A DNA stretch of 64,000 bases. Origin: an uncultured Gemmatimonadota bacterium. Its GTDB lineage: Bacteria; Gemmatimonadota; Gemmatimonadetes; Gemmatimonadales; Gemmatimonadaceae. Location: the NCBI GenBank assembly GCA_902826615.1, contig CADEFN010000010.1, positions 56,161 to 120,160 on the forward strand. Reading direction: 5' to 3'. The position numbers and the translations under genes are program-made. How positions within the stretch are numbered: position 1 is the stretch's first letter; each line of letters begins with the position of its first letter. The notes under the pieces are model-generated. The model did no database searches and was not told the origin of the DNA. It was given only the letters and a program-made list of their open reading frames with translations. Below are positions 18,817 through 27,639 of this stretch, in pieces.

Positions 18817-20049
18817 ATGAAAACACGCGCGTGCCTCCTCGCTGTTCTTCTGGCCTGCAAAGGCGAAACCCCTGCCCCCGCACCACAACTCACTGACCTG
18901 CCCGCGCCGAGCGGCAAGCTGAGCGGTGAGCCGTTCCTCTCGGTGGACGGGAGCGATCGGGTGCACATGACCTGGATCGAGCGCACGAGCGACTCCACAC
19001 ATGCCGTGCGCTACGCGCGCCTGGATGGCGCCAAGTGGTCCACGCCCTCAACCATCGTCGAACGCAGCGACCTGTTTGTCAACTGGGCCGACTTTCCTTC
19101 GGTTGTCAGCTCGACATCGGGACGGCTGCTCGCGCATTGGCCGCAGCGGAGCGGCTCGGGCAAGTACGCGTACGATGTGCGAATTGCCCAAAGCCTCGAC
19201 TCGGGCCGTACGTGGGGCGCAAGCAGCGTACTGCACCGCGACGGCAAGCAGGCCGAACATGGATTTGTTGCCACCTGGGCCAGCTCCGACGACTCCGTGC
19301 ACGCCGCCTGGCTCGACGGGCGCAATATGGGCCCTGCCTCTGCCGATCATGGTGAGGGGGCGATGACGGTCCATACAACAAGTGTGGGCTCCGCGGTTTC
19401 TGCAGCAACCACCTCCCCACTCGGCACCGAACAACAGCTCGACAACCGCAACTGCGAGTGCTGCCAGGTGAACGCGGCGGTCGCTGCGGGCGGTCCCGTG
19501 GTCGTCTACCGCGATCGCAGTGAAGATGAAGTCCGCGACATTGCCATCGTGCGGCGGGTGGGTGGACAGTGGACACCACCCGCACACGTGCATAACGATG
19601 GATGGCGTATTGCCGCTTGTCCCGTGAACGGTCCGGCAGTGGCGGCACGCGGCGATACCGTCGTCGTCGCATGGTTCACTGGTGCCCAGGATACCGCTCG
19701 TGTCCGCCTCGCCTGGTCGACCGACGGAGGTTCGACCTTCGCGGCGCCGGTCCGCATTGATGGGGGCACCCCGGTCGGCCGCGTCGACCTCGAACTCCTC
19801 CCTGGCGGCGACGCCGCGGTGAGCTGGCTCGAACGTGTGCCACCCGAGACCGGCGAAGTGCGGGTCCGACGGGTTTCGCGAAGCGGAGCGTTAGGCGCTC
19901 CCATCGTGATTGCGTCCACCAGCGCGGCGCGACCCAGCGGATTCCCCAAGCTCGTGCGCCGGGGTAACGAGCTGCTCGCCGCGTGGACCATTCCGGGCGA
20001 CTCGGCGCACATCCGGATGGGACGTCTCGACCTGAGTTTGCTCCCATGA
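18817..20049 (+). CDS. BNR/sialidase-like beta-propeller lipoprotein with CxCC motif
   Basis: 410 aa. The N-terminal signal MKTRACLLAVLLAC suggests a lipoprotein. Asp-box repeats (S-x-D-x-G-x-T-W type) include SLDSGRTWGAS and STDGGSTFAAP, indicating a six-bladed propeller. In the middle a cysteine cluster NRNCECCQVN (about residues 208-217) precedes a VYRDRSEDEVRDIAIVRR strand. Such a cluster could hold a metal or form disulfides. The next gene, overlapping by ATGA, is a TlpA-type thioredoxin, which might keep these cysteines reduced. True sialidase activity is not implied. Confidence 0.8.
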   Translation: MKTRACLLAVLLACKGETPAPAPQLTDLPAPSGKLSGEPFLSVDGSDRVHMTWIERTSDSTHAVRYARLDGAKWSTPSTIVERSDLFVNWADFPSVVSSTSGRLLAHWPQRSGSGKYAYDVRIAQSLDSGRTWGASSVLHRDGKQAEHGFVATWASSDDSVHAAWLDGRNMGPASADHGEGAMTVHTTSVGSAVSAATTSPLGTEQQLDNRNCECCQVNAAVAAGGPVVVYRDRSEDEVRDIAIVRRVGGQWTPPAHVHNDGWRIAACPVNGPAVAARGDTVVVAWFTGAQDTARVRLAWSTDGGSTFAAPVRIDGGTPVGRVDLELLPGGDAAVSWLERVPPETGEVRVRRVSRSGALGAPIVIASTSAARPSGFPKLVRRGNELLAAWTIPGDSAHIRMGRLDLSLLP

Positions 20050-20555
20050 CGCGCTGGACAGTGCTGGTGGCGTCTGCGCTCCTCGCGGCCTGCAAACCCG
20101 CCGACGGCGCCAAGGCAACCATCGGCGACCCTGCTCCTCCCTACACGACGCTTGCCCTTTCCGGCGACTCCGTACGTACCACGGACCTCAAGGGGAAGGT
20201 GGTCCTGCTCAACGTGTGGGCCACCTGGTGCGCGCCCTGCCGAGAGGAAATTCCGTACCTGCAGTCGCTCTACACCAAACACCGCGACCAGGGCTTCGAA
20301 ATTGTGGGGGTCTCGGTCGACACGCGCGGACAGGAAGAGAACATCAAGGGGTTCGCGAAAGACTTCGGGATGACCTATCCCATCTGGCTCGACCCCGACG
20401 AACGGATTCAGTCGCTCTACCTCGCGTTAGGCGTGCCGGCGTCGTACCTCATCGACCGGGAGGGCATTCTGCGGTGGCGTCGCCTCGGGACGGTCAAGGC
20501 GTCGGACACCACCTTCACGTCGACCCTCGCCGCGGCCCTCGCCGCAGGCAGCTGA
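20046..20555 (+). CDS. TlpA-family thioredoxin-like protein
   Basis: 169 aa. A lipoprotein-type signal (VLVASALLAAC) is followed by an AhpC/TSA-redoxin fold with the active site WATWCAPCREE (Cys about 60 and 63) and the cis-Pro region GVPASYLIDREG. It acts in the periplasm as a thiol-disulfide reductase. It overlaps the CxCC lipoprotein gene by four bases and the next start by one base (TGATG), so all three should be made together. Confidence 0.93.
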   Translation: MTRWTVLVASALLAACKPADGAKATIGDPAPPYTTLALSGDSVRTTDLKGKVVLLNVWATWCAPCREEIPYLQSLYTKHRDQGFEIVGVSVDTRGQEENIKGFAKDFGMTYPIWLDPDERIQSLYLALGVPASYLIDREGILRWRRLGTVKASDTTFTSTLAAALAAGS

Positions 20556-21169
20556 TGTCCCGCACTGTCGGAATAGTCGTCTTCGATGACGCCGAGGTGC
20601 TCGACTTCGCAGGACCGTTCGAGGTGTTTTCGGTGTGCGGCCGCCGGAATCAGCTTGACCTCTTTCAGGTCATGACGGTCTCCGAGACCGGGCGACCCAT
20701 CACCGCGCGAAATGGATTTGTCGTGACACCGACACATTCCTTCGCCACCTGCCCACACCTGGACATTGTCCTCGTACCCGGAGGATTCGGGACGCGGGTG
20801 CAAATGAAGAACCCGGTGCTGCTGGAGTGGGTGGTGCGGGTCGCTCGTCAGGCGGAGTATGTCCTCACCGTGTGCACGGGCTCGCTGGTACTCGGCTCGG
20901 CGGGGCTGCTCGACGGGCTCCACACGACCACCCACTTCATGGCCTTCCCCGAACTTCGGGCGGCCGCGCCGGGCGCCACGATTCATGAGGGCGCCCGGAT
21001 TGTCGACAACGGCCGGCTGGTCTGCTCTTCGGGGGTGAGCGCCGGAATCGACATGTCGTTGCATATGGTCGCGCGTCTTCACGGCGACGACATGGCCCTC
21101 GAAACCGCGCGGTACATGGAGTACGAGGGATCCTGGAATTCCGAGGATCGCGTGGTCCGAGCGGGCTAG
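20555..21169 (+). CDS. DJ-1/PfpI family protein
   Basis: 204 aa, cytoplasmic. Glutamine-amidotransferase-like fold with an acidic residue in LDFAGPFEVFSV and the nucleophile elbow LTVCTGSLVLGSAGLLDG (Cys about 106), then TTHFMAFPEL. This pattern is shared by isonitrile hydratases and the sensor half of GlxA/FtrA-type AraC regulators. The HTH domain of those regulators is missing, so it is a stand-alone enzyme. The substrate is unknown. Confidence 0.88.
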   Translation: MSRTVGIVVFDDAEVLDFAGPFEVFSVCGRRNQLDLFQVMTVSETGRPITARNGFVVTPTHSFATCPHLDIVLVPGGFGTRVQMKNPVLLEWVVRVARQAEYVLTVCTGSLVLGSAGLLDGLHTTTHFMAFPELRAAAPGATIHEGARIVDNGRLVCSSGVSAGIDMSLHMVARLHGDDMALETARYMEYEGSWNSEDRVVRAG

Positions 21170-21181
21170 CCGGCGGTAACT

Positions 21182-21604
21182 CTACCGCCGGCCCCTGCGC
21201 CCCGGCGGCGTCCATCCATCACGGTCATCGCGCCACGGCCCTCGACCCCGCCCGCGCCGCTCATTCCGCGATCCGTCGCAACGGTCGTCTCGGTTGCGGT
21301 CTCGGCACCAGTCACCGCGCCGGTCATTCCGCCGATCGTATCGATCACCGCCGCATCGGCTGCTCCACCTGTTGTCGCGACACCACCGCTCGAGCTCGCG
21401 GCGCGATAAGCCACCACCGTCACGCCGGTCATAGTCCCCACGTTCGCGTTCGCGAGCGGCGTCGAGCACGCGGCCCGCCATGCCGCGCAGCCCCTCGTTC
21501 TGTGCTCGGGCGCCAACGGGAATCAGAAGAAGCGAGAGCGCCAGAAGCACGATGTACAGCTTGTTGATAACAGCACTTGGACGTTCGACCGAAACGGCTT
21601 GCAT
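21182..21604 (-). CDS. small secreted Arg/Asp-rich protein
   Basis: 140 aa. A signal peptide (VLLALSLLLIPVGARA) is followed by a low-complexity region of alternating Arg and Asp with five Cys (WCRDNRWSSRCGG, WCRDRNRDDRCDG). The repeated WCRD-N-R-RCxG units look like short metal- or polyanion-binding repeats. No family was recognised. It is convergent with the DJ-1/PfpI gene, 12 bp apart. Base usage is extremely GC- and Arg-rich, so a spurious frame cannot be fully excluded. Confidence 0.6.
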   Translation of the reverse strand: MQAVSVERPSAVINKLYIVLLALSLLLIPVGARAQNEGLRGMAGRVLDAARERERGDYDRRDGGGLSRRELERWCRDNRWSSRCGGDRYDRRNDRRGDWCRDRNRDDRCDGSRNERRGRGRGPWRDDRDGWTPPGRRGRR

Positions 21605-21788
21605 GGTGGCCTCATCAGGATGCCGGGGTTACTGCAGCGCAATGCACCTTGAGTGCCTTCACCTGACACCGTTCGTAACGCCATACCCTGCAACGCTTAA
21701 GGAGACACCGTCGCCATTCCACATTACGTACACTGGCCTCGCACGGGGACAACTCCTTTCTCCCGTCAGAGACACGCATAAACGAAAT

Positions 21789-21813
21789 ACGCCCTCGGCG
21801 TCGCCGAGGGCGT
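21789..21813 (-). terminator. Rho-independent terminator for yceI
   Basis: Perfect 11-bp inverted repeat ACGCCCTCGGC (21789-21799) and GCCGAGGGCGT (21803-21813) with a 3-base loop. Read on the minus strand it is followed by ATTTCGTTTATG. It lies 20 bases past the yceI stop. The rest of 21605-21833 shows nothing recognisable. Confidence 0.8.
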
Positions 21814-21833
21814 CACGTCAGCGTCAGGCCACG

Positions 21834-22424
21834 CTACTTCCGTGTGGCTTCGATCGTGATGTTGATCTCGACTTCGTCGCCGAGCATGATGCCGCCCCCC
21901 TCGACGGCGCGATTCCAGGACACTTTGTGGTCCAGGCGATTGATCTTGGTGGTCGCTTCAAAGCCCATGCGCTCCTCGCCCTGCATCCCCTTGGTGACTC
22001 CGCCGAAGGAGCCGCTCAGGACAACCGGCTTCGTAATCCCGCGGATTGTGAGGTCACCATAAATCTTGAGATCAGAGCCCTTCACCTCGACCTTGTTCGA
22101 CTTGAAGGTCAGCGATGGGAAGGAGTCCGTCGCAAAGAAGTCGTTGGAACGCAGGTGGCCGTCACGCTGCTCGTTGTTCGTATCGATGCTTTTGGCGTCG
22201 ATCGTCACGTCAACGGAGCCAGCGGCGAGGTTCTTGGGGTCCGCCGTCACACTCCCCTGCCACTTTGCGAAGGTCCCGCGAACCTTCGTCACGTAGTGCC
22301 GGATTCTGAAGGTCAGCTCCGAGTGTACGGGGTCAATGGTCCAGGCAGTGGCCTGGGCGCCAGAAGCCGCCGGAAACACGGGGGCCAGAACGAGCGCAGC
22401 GAGAAGGACAGAACGTGATTTCAT
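21834..22424 (-). CDS. YceI family periplasmic protein
   Basis: 196 aa with signal peptide (MKSRSVLLAALVLAPVFPAASG). Lipocalin-like YceI domain: WTIDPVHSELTFRIRHY, RGTFAKWQGSVTAD, DGHLRSNDFFATDSFPSLTF, LTIRGITKPVVL, DEVEINITIEATRK. The family binds polyisoprenoid or amide-type lipids in the periplasm. ATG 22424 is chosen for the signal peptide. A perfect palindrome lies 29 bases upstream. Confidence 0.94.
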   Translation of the reverse strand: MKSRSVLLAALVLAPVFPAASGAQATAWTIDPVHSELTFRIRHYVTKVRGTFAKWQGSVTADPKNLAAGSVDVTIDAKSIDTNNEQRDGHLRSNDFFATDSFPSLTFKSNKVEVKGSDLKIYGDLTIRGITKPVVLSGSFGGVTKGMQGEERMGFEATTKINRLDHKVSWNRAVEGGGIMLGDEVEINITIEATRK

Positions 22425-22452
22425 GTAGGGGACTCGGGGTGTGATGTTTTCA

Positions 22453-22474
22453 ATTATCTCCGCACTGAGATAAT
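22453..22474. promoter_or_regulatory. perfect palindrome upstream of yceI (candidate MarR-type operator)
   Basis: ATTATCTC (22453-22460) and GAGATAAT (22467-22474) form a perfect 8-bp inverted repeat with a 6-bp spacer, in an AT-rich island of an otherwise GC-rich region. It starts 29 bases upstream of the yceI ATG. Size and symmetry fit a winged-helix (MarR-like) dimer operator. No regulator gene is adjacent, so the binding protein is unknown. Confidence 0.55.
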
Positions 22475-22601
22475 ACAGCGATCGTCGGTATAGTTCCACG
22501 GATAGGGAGCGGCGTTCCCGGGGCGGTACAAATGCTTGCGGCTCGGAAGCGCGCCACCCACGTTGTGGCCGCCCTTCCACTCGCTCGCCTCAGCCAATCC
22601 G

Positions 22602-25600
22602 ATGCCCTCCCGACTGCCCCATCTGCCGGTCCTTGCCCTCTGTCTCGCCGCCGGTTTCGCCCGGGAATCCTCGGCACAGGCCGCCCAGCCTGCCGCTCCC
22701 GCCCCCGCTCCCTTCGCCGGCCTGGCCTTCAGGAACATCGGGCCGGCCAACATGAGTGGTCGTATCACCGACATCGCGGTGAACGAGTCCAACTCATACG
22801 AGTTCTACGCCGCGAGCGCGACCGGTGGCGTCTGGAAGACCACCGACAACGGCATCACCTGGTCGGCGGTGTTCGATCGTGAGGCGACGCACTCCGTCGG
22901 GGCCATGGCGGTCGACCAGAAGGATCCCAGGATCGTCTTTGTCGGCACCGGCGAAGCCACCAACCGGCAGAGTTCCTCCTGGGGTGACGGCATCTATCGG
23001 TCGACAGATGGCGGCAAGACATGGAAGAACACCGGTCTTCGCGAGAGTCGCCACATCGCGCGCATTGCCATCGACCCATCCAACTCGAGTGTTGTCTTTG
23101 CCGCAGTTGCCGGCTCGCTCTGGGGTCCGGGAAAGGAGCGCGGACTCTACAAGAGTATTGATGGTGGCTCGAGCTGGACGCCGGTGCTGCAGAAGGACGA
23201 CGAAACCGGTGCCGTCGATGTCGCCATCGATCCCGCTGAGCCCAACATCGTGTATGCCGCGCTCTATCAGCGTCGTCGAGCACCGTTCGGTTTTGTGGGC
23301 GGTGGGCCCGGGAGCGGACTCTACAAGTCGACAGACGGCGGCAACAGCTGGAAGCCGCTCACGACCGGTCTCCCCTCCGGGATCTACGGCCGCATCGGCA
23401 TCTCGATCTACCGCAAGGATCCGAAGATTGTCTACATCTCACTCGAGCAGGGATCGCGATACACCTCATCCGTGAGTTATGCCAAGCGGCTCGGCGGTGT
23501 CTTTCGCTCGGAGAACAAGGGAGAGACCTGGCGCTTCATGAGCGACTGGAATCCGCGGCCGGCGTATTCCTCGCAGATTCGCGTGGACCCCAGTGACCAA
23601 AGCCGGCTCTACCAGGTGCAGTACTCGGTGAGCGACGACAGCGGCAAGACGTGGCGTGAGCCGCGACAGACACTGCACGGCGACGATCGAGTGGTCTGGG
23701 TTGACCCCAAGGATTCGCGTCATCTTATCAAGGGCGACGACGGCGGCGTGGGCATTTCATACGACCGCGGCAACAAGTGGCTGTACGTCACCACGCTGCC
23801 GGTGTCGCAGTTCTACCGCCTGAGTGTGTCGACCGGCACCCCGTACCTTGTCTGCGGTGGGCTGCAGGACAACGGGAGCTGGTGTGCGCCTAACCAGACA
23901 TACTCCACCCAGGGTATCCAGAACGAAGACTGGTTCCGTGTGGGTGGTGGCGACGGCTTCTTCAATGTGATCGACACCACCGACAACAAATCGGTCTACG
24001 TCTCCTCACAGTACCTGGGCATCACCAAGGTCAACCTGCAGACGCTGGAGGCCAAGAACCTCAGGCCCACACCGAAAGAGGGCGAGGGTCCAAAGCTCGG
24101 CAACTGGGGCGCTCCCGATCCGAAGGTTGGCCGCAAGATTCCTCCTGCCGGCTGGAATTCCCCATTTGTGATTTCACCACACGATCCGAACGTGGTGATG
24201 GGGGGAATGGCCATCACCCTCAAGAGCAGCGACCGCGGTGACACCTGGGAGTCCCTCGGCAACCTCACCACCGGTGTTGATCGCAGAACGCTCAAGATCA
24301 TGGGGCAGGTGCCGCAGGAGGACATTCCCTCCCTCGACGATGGGGTGAGCTACTACCCCACCACCTCAGCACTCGCCGAGTCCCCGCGCGTGAAGGGTTT
24401 GCTGTACGGCGGGACCGACGACGGCAACCTCAAGGTCTCCCGCGATGGCGGCAAGACATGGACCGACCTCACAGGCAAAGCGCCCTTTGTCCCGAAGGGC
24501 ACCTGGGTGACGGCCATCGAGCCCTCTCGCTATGTCGATGGCACGGTCTACGTCGCCTGGGATGGACATCAGGCCAATGACTTCACCAACTATCTCGGCA
24601 AGTCCACCGACTTCGGGCAGACCTGGACGTCGATCGCGTCTGATCTCCCGCCCTTTCGCGTGCTGCACAGCATCCGCGAGGATCTGCGCAACGCCAACGT
24701 GCTGTACGCCGGCACGGAGTTCGGACTCTTTGTCAGCACCGACGGTGGCGCCAAGTGGAGCTCGCTGCGCAACAACATGCCCAACGTGCCCATCAACGAT
24801 CTCACGTTCCAGCCGCGCGAGAATGATCTGGTGTTAGGCACCCATGGTCGCGGCATCTGGATTCTTGATCAGATCAACGCCATCCAGGAGATGACCGCCG
24901 ACGTCGCGAAGAAGAACACACATCTCTTCACGATCAACCCGGCCGTCATGACACGTATGGCCAGCACACGCGCGCACACCGGCGACATGTATTACCGCGG
25001 CCAGAACCCGGCGCTCGGCGCAGTGATCGACGTATGGGTGAAGGACAGTGTTTCGCGCGGTACGGTGGTCACGATCCACGACGCCGCCGGCATGCAAATC
25101 GCGACCGTACCCGTGGACACGGGTCGAGGCAGCACCACTCGCCGTGCCGTCTGGAACCTTCGGCTGCCGCAGCTCCGTGCGGGGGCCGGTGGTGGTGATG
25201 ACGACGAGGGCTTCGGTGGCGGGCTCCCTGGCCGCTGGGTAACACCTGGCACCTACACGGCGCGCATCTCGGTTCGCGGCGAGCGCAGCGAACAGACATT
25301 CGAAGTGAGGGACGATCCGCGGCTCACCATTACCGAGGCCCAGCGCACCGCCTGGTACACGGCGCTCGACGAGGTGGCGTCGTTGTATCGCAGCGCGAAC
25401 GCGATGGCCGACACTACACGCCGAGAGCAACGGCGCGTGGCTGCCCTCCCCGAGGCCGAGCGACGGAGGCTGGGTACGCGGGTCACGGAGATTGACGATG
25501 TCGCCCTCACGGCGGCAGAGCTCACCGCACGCATCGCGACCCTGTACGGCAACGTGATACGCTTCAGCGAACCGCCGACCGCAGACCAGCGAGCGCAGAT

Positions 25601-25667
25601 GGGGTACTTCCCGACCGTGCTCGCCGATGTGATCAGGCGGTGGCGCGCGTTAGGTATCGTGCAATGA
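22602..25667 (+). CDS. exported BNR/Vps10-like repeat protein
   Basis: 1021 aa with signal peptide (MPSRLPHLPVLALCLAAGFA). Many Asp-box units of the sortilin/xyloglucanase-like propeller occur along residues 30-780 (YRSTDGGKTWKNTG, YKSIDGGSSWTP, YKSTDGGNSWKP, KVSRDGGKTWTD), suggesting two seven- to ten-bladed propellers. The C-terminal 200 residues form a different, partly helical domain. ATG 22602 is chosen over 22536 for the signal peptide. It is translationally coupled by ATGA to the CocE-type hydrolase. Substrate unknown. Confidence 0.88.
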   Translation: MPSRLPHLPVLALCLAAGFARESSAQAAQPAAPAPAPFAGLAFRNIGPANMSGRITDIAVNESNSYEFYAASATGGVWKTTDNGITWSAVFDREATHSVGAMAVDQKDPRIVFVGTGEATNRQSSSWGDGIYRSTDGGKTWKNTGLRESRHIARIAIDPSNSSVVFAAVAGSLWGPGKERGLYKSIDGGSSWTPVLQKDDETGAVDVAIDPAEPNIVYAALYQRRRAPFGFVGGGPGSGLYKSTDGGNSWKPLTTGLPSGIYGRIGISIYRKDPKIVYISLEQGSRYTSSVSYAKRLGGVFRSENKGETWRFMSDWNPRPAYSSQIRVDPSDQSRLYQVQYSVSDDSGKTWREPRQTLHGDDRVVWVDPKDSRHLIKGDDGGVGISYDRGNKWLYVTTLPVSQFYRLSVSTGTPYLVCGGLQDNGSWCAPNQTYSTQGIQNEDWFRVGGGDGFFNVIDTTDNKSVYVSSQYLGITKVNLQTLEAKNLRPTPKEGEGPKLGNWGAPDPKVGRKIPPAGWNSPFVISPHDPNVVMGGMAITLKSSDRGDTWESLGNLTTGVDRRTLKIMGQVPQEDIPSLDDGVSYYPTTSALAESPRVKGLLYGGTDDGNLKVSRDGGKTWTDLTGKAPFVPKGTWVTAIEPSRYVDGTVYVAWDGHQANDFTNYLGKSTDFGQTWTSIASDLPPFRVLHSIREDLRNANVLYAGTEFGLFVSTDGGAKWSSLRNNMPNVPINDLTFQPRENDLVLGTHGRGIWILDQINAIQEMTADVAKKNTHLFTINPAVMTRMASTRAHTGDMYYRGQNPALGAVIDVWVKDSVSRGTVVTIHDAAGMQIATVPVDTGRGSTTRRAVWNLRLPQLRAGAGGGDDDEGFGGGLPGRWVTPGTYTARISVRGERSEQTFEVRDDPRLTITEAQRTAWYTALDEVASLYRSANAMADTTRREQRRVAALPEAERRRLGTRVTEIDDVALTAAELTARIATLYGNVIRFSEPPTADQRAQMGYFPTVLADVIRRWRALGIVQ

Positions 25668-27568
25668 CCATGCGCTGTCTCGCGCTTTCTCTTGTGGTGT
25701 GCGCCACAATGGCGGGAGCGCAGACTCCCTCTTCCGGCGCGACTCTACTTCGTCGCGCCGACGTGTCGTTGCAGGTCCAGCCCACTCGTGGACGGACCGC
25801 ACAAGACACCAGCTACCTGGCCACCCACTACAGCAAGCGGGAAGTGATGATCCCCATGCGGGATGGGGTGAAGTTGTTCACCGCCGTCTACTCGCCAAAG
25901 GATCGCACCGGGCCATTCCCGTTTCTCATCGCACGCACGCCCTACAGCGCCGCACCATACGGCGAGAACGCCTTCCCGCGCTCCATTGGCCCGGGAGCCG
26001 CCTTCGCCGAGTCGGGCTACATCTTTGTTCAGCAGGACGTGCGCGGCCGGTATCGCTCGGAAGGTCGGTTCGAGCACATGACGCCGCATCGCCGCATCAA
26101 GAAGGGACCACGTGAAGTGGATGAGAGCACCGACACCTATGACACGATTGCCTGGCTGCTCGCCAATGTGAATGGCAACAATGGGCGCGCTGGGATGTGG
26201 GGCATCTCGTATCCCGGGTTCTTTGCCGCGGCCGGGATGATTGATGCCCATCCGGCGCTCAAGGCCGTGTCGCCCCAGGCACCGCAAGCCGACTGGTTCA
26301 TGGGAGACGACACGCACCACAACGGCGCCTTCTTTCTGGCTTCGACGTTCAATTTCATGGGGGCGTGCGGCCGCCGCGGCGAGGGCACTGCCATGTCGTG
26401 CAGCAGAGGATTCGACTTCGGCACGACTGATGGCGTGAAGTTCTTCCTCGACCTCGGCCCACTCGGCAACGCCGAGAAGAAGTGGTTCAAGGGCACGTCG
26501 TCTGGATGGAGCGATATGATGAAACACGGGTCATACGATTCCTTCTGGCAGGCGCGCAACATTCTCCCGCATCTCACCTCCATCAAACCCGCCGTGCTCA
26601 CCGTGGGCGGGCTCTATGACGCCAACAATTTCTACGGTGCGCTCAAAGTGTTTGATGCTATCGAGCGGCAGAGTCCGACGACCGACAACGCGATTGTGAT
26701 CGGTCCCTGGTGGCACGGGCAGTGGGCGCGCGACTCCGGCGTCTTTGTCGGCGACCTCAAGTTCGGGGAGCGTACTGCGGACACCTATCAGCGCGACATC
26801 GTGCTTCCCTTCTTCGAGGCCCATCTCAAGGGGAATGGTCAGTGGGTTCATCCAAAGGCCTGGGTGTACGAGACGGGACGCAACCGATGGCGCACCTTCG
26901 CCCAATGGCCGCCAAAGGAAGCGAACTCGCAGTCCATCTACCTCGGCGCCGGCAACACGCTTGTGGCGCAAGCGCGAGCCTCGACGTCGGGGTACGACGA
27001 GTGGGTGACCGATCCCGCGAAGCCCGCGCCTTTTGTGGCCAGCGGGGGCGCGGACATGGAACCCGACTACATGGCACGCGACCAGCGATTTGGCGCCAGC
27101 CGCCCCGACGTTGAGTTATACCGCGGCGAGGCGCTCACCCAGGACCTCACCATCGCAGGACCGGTAAGCCCGACTCTTTTTGTCGCGACCACCGGCACCG
27201 ACGGCGACTGGGTCGTGAAGCTCATTGACGAACACCCCGATGGCTTTCAGGAGCTTGTCCGCGGCGATGTGATGCGTGCCAAGTTCCGAAAGAGCTTCAC
27301 CACCCCCACGCCCCTCGTGCCTGGCGAGGTGACTCAGCTCGACTTCACCATGCCCGACGTCTTTCACACCTTCAAGCGCGGGCATCGCATGATCGTGCAG
27401 GTGCAAGGAAGCTGGTTTCCGCTGGTGGACCGCAATCCACAGGTCTTCACGGATATCTACAAGGCGAAGGCGAGCGCGTTCAAAAAGGCGACGCAGCGCG
27501 TGTATCACTCGCCCGCGCACGCCTCACGCCTCACGTTCAGGGTGCTGCAGGATCCTGTCATCCCTTAG
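25664..27568 (+). CDS. CocE/NonD family hydrolase (X-Pro dipeptidyl-peptidase-like)
   Basis: 634 aa with signal peptide (LALSLVVCATMAGAQ). Alpha/beta hydrolase of the S15/CocE group: Ser in GMWGISYPGFFAAA, Asp in GGLYDANNFYGA, His in GPWWHGQWAR, then the C-terminal jelly-roll domain (PVSPTLFVATTGTDGDWVVK ... GHRMIVQVQGSWFP). It is a periplasmic acylase, esterase or X-Pro peptidase; the exact substrate is not readable. Start ATG 25664 overlaps the preceding stop. Confidence 0.92.
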   Translation: MTMRCLALSLVVCATMAGAQTPSSGATLLRRADVSLQVQPTRGRTAQDTSYLATHYSKREVMIPMRDGVKLFTAVYSPKDRTGPFPFLIARTPYSAAPYGENAFPRSIGPGAAFAESGYIFVQQDVRGRYRSEGRFEHMTPHRRIKKGPREVDESTDTYDTIAWLLANVNGNNGRAGMWGISYPGFFAAAGMIDAHPALKAVSPQAPQADWFMGDDTHHNGAFFLASTFNFMGACGRRGEGTAMSCSRGFDFGTTDGVKFFLDLGPLGNAEKKWFKGTSSGWSDMMKHGSYDSFWQARNILPHLTSIKPAVLTVGGLYDANNFYGALKVFDAIERQSPTTDNAIVIGPWWHGQWARDSGVFVGDLKFGERTADTYQRDIVLPFFEAHLKGNGQWVHPKAWVYETGRNRWRTFAQWPPKEANSQSIYLGAGNTLVAQARASTSGYDEWVTDPAKPAPFVASGGADMEPDYMARDQRFGASRPDVELYRGEALTQDLTIAGPVSPTLFVATTGTDGDWVVKLIDEHPDGFQELVRGDVMRAKFRKSFTTPTPLVPGEVTQLDFTMPDVFHTFKRGHRMIVQVQGSWFPLVDRNPQVFTDIYKAKASAFKKATQRVYHSPAHASRLTFRVLQDPVIP

Positions 27569-27607
27569 GGTGCTGCGAGCGGGAGCACGCAGGACACGAT
27601 GACACCG

Positions 27608-27633
27608 AAGGGCGGGCCACCCGGCCCGCCCTT
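27608..27633. terminator. bidirectional terminator between convergent genes
   Basis: Perfect 11-bp inverted repeat AAGGGCGGGCC (27608-27618) and GGCCCGCCCTT (27623-27633) with a 4-base loop, in the 71-bp gap between the CocE hydrolase (+) and the PQQ dehydrogenase (-). Confidence 0.75.
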
Positions 27634-27639
27634 CTGCCT

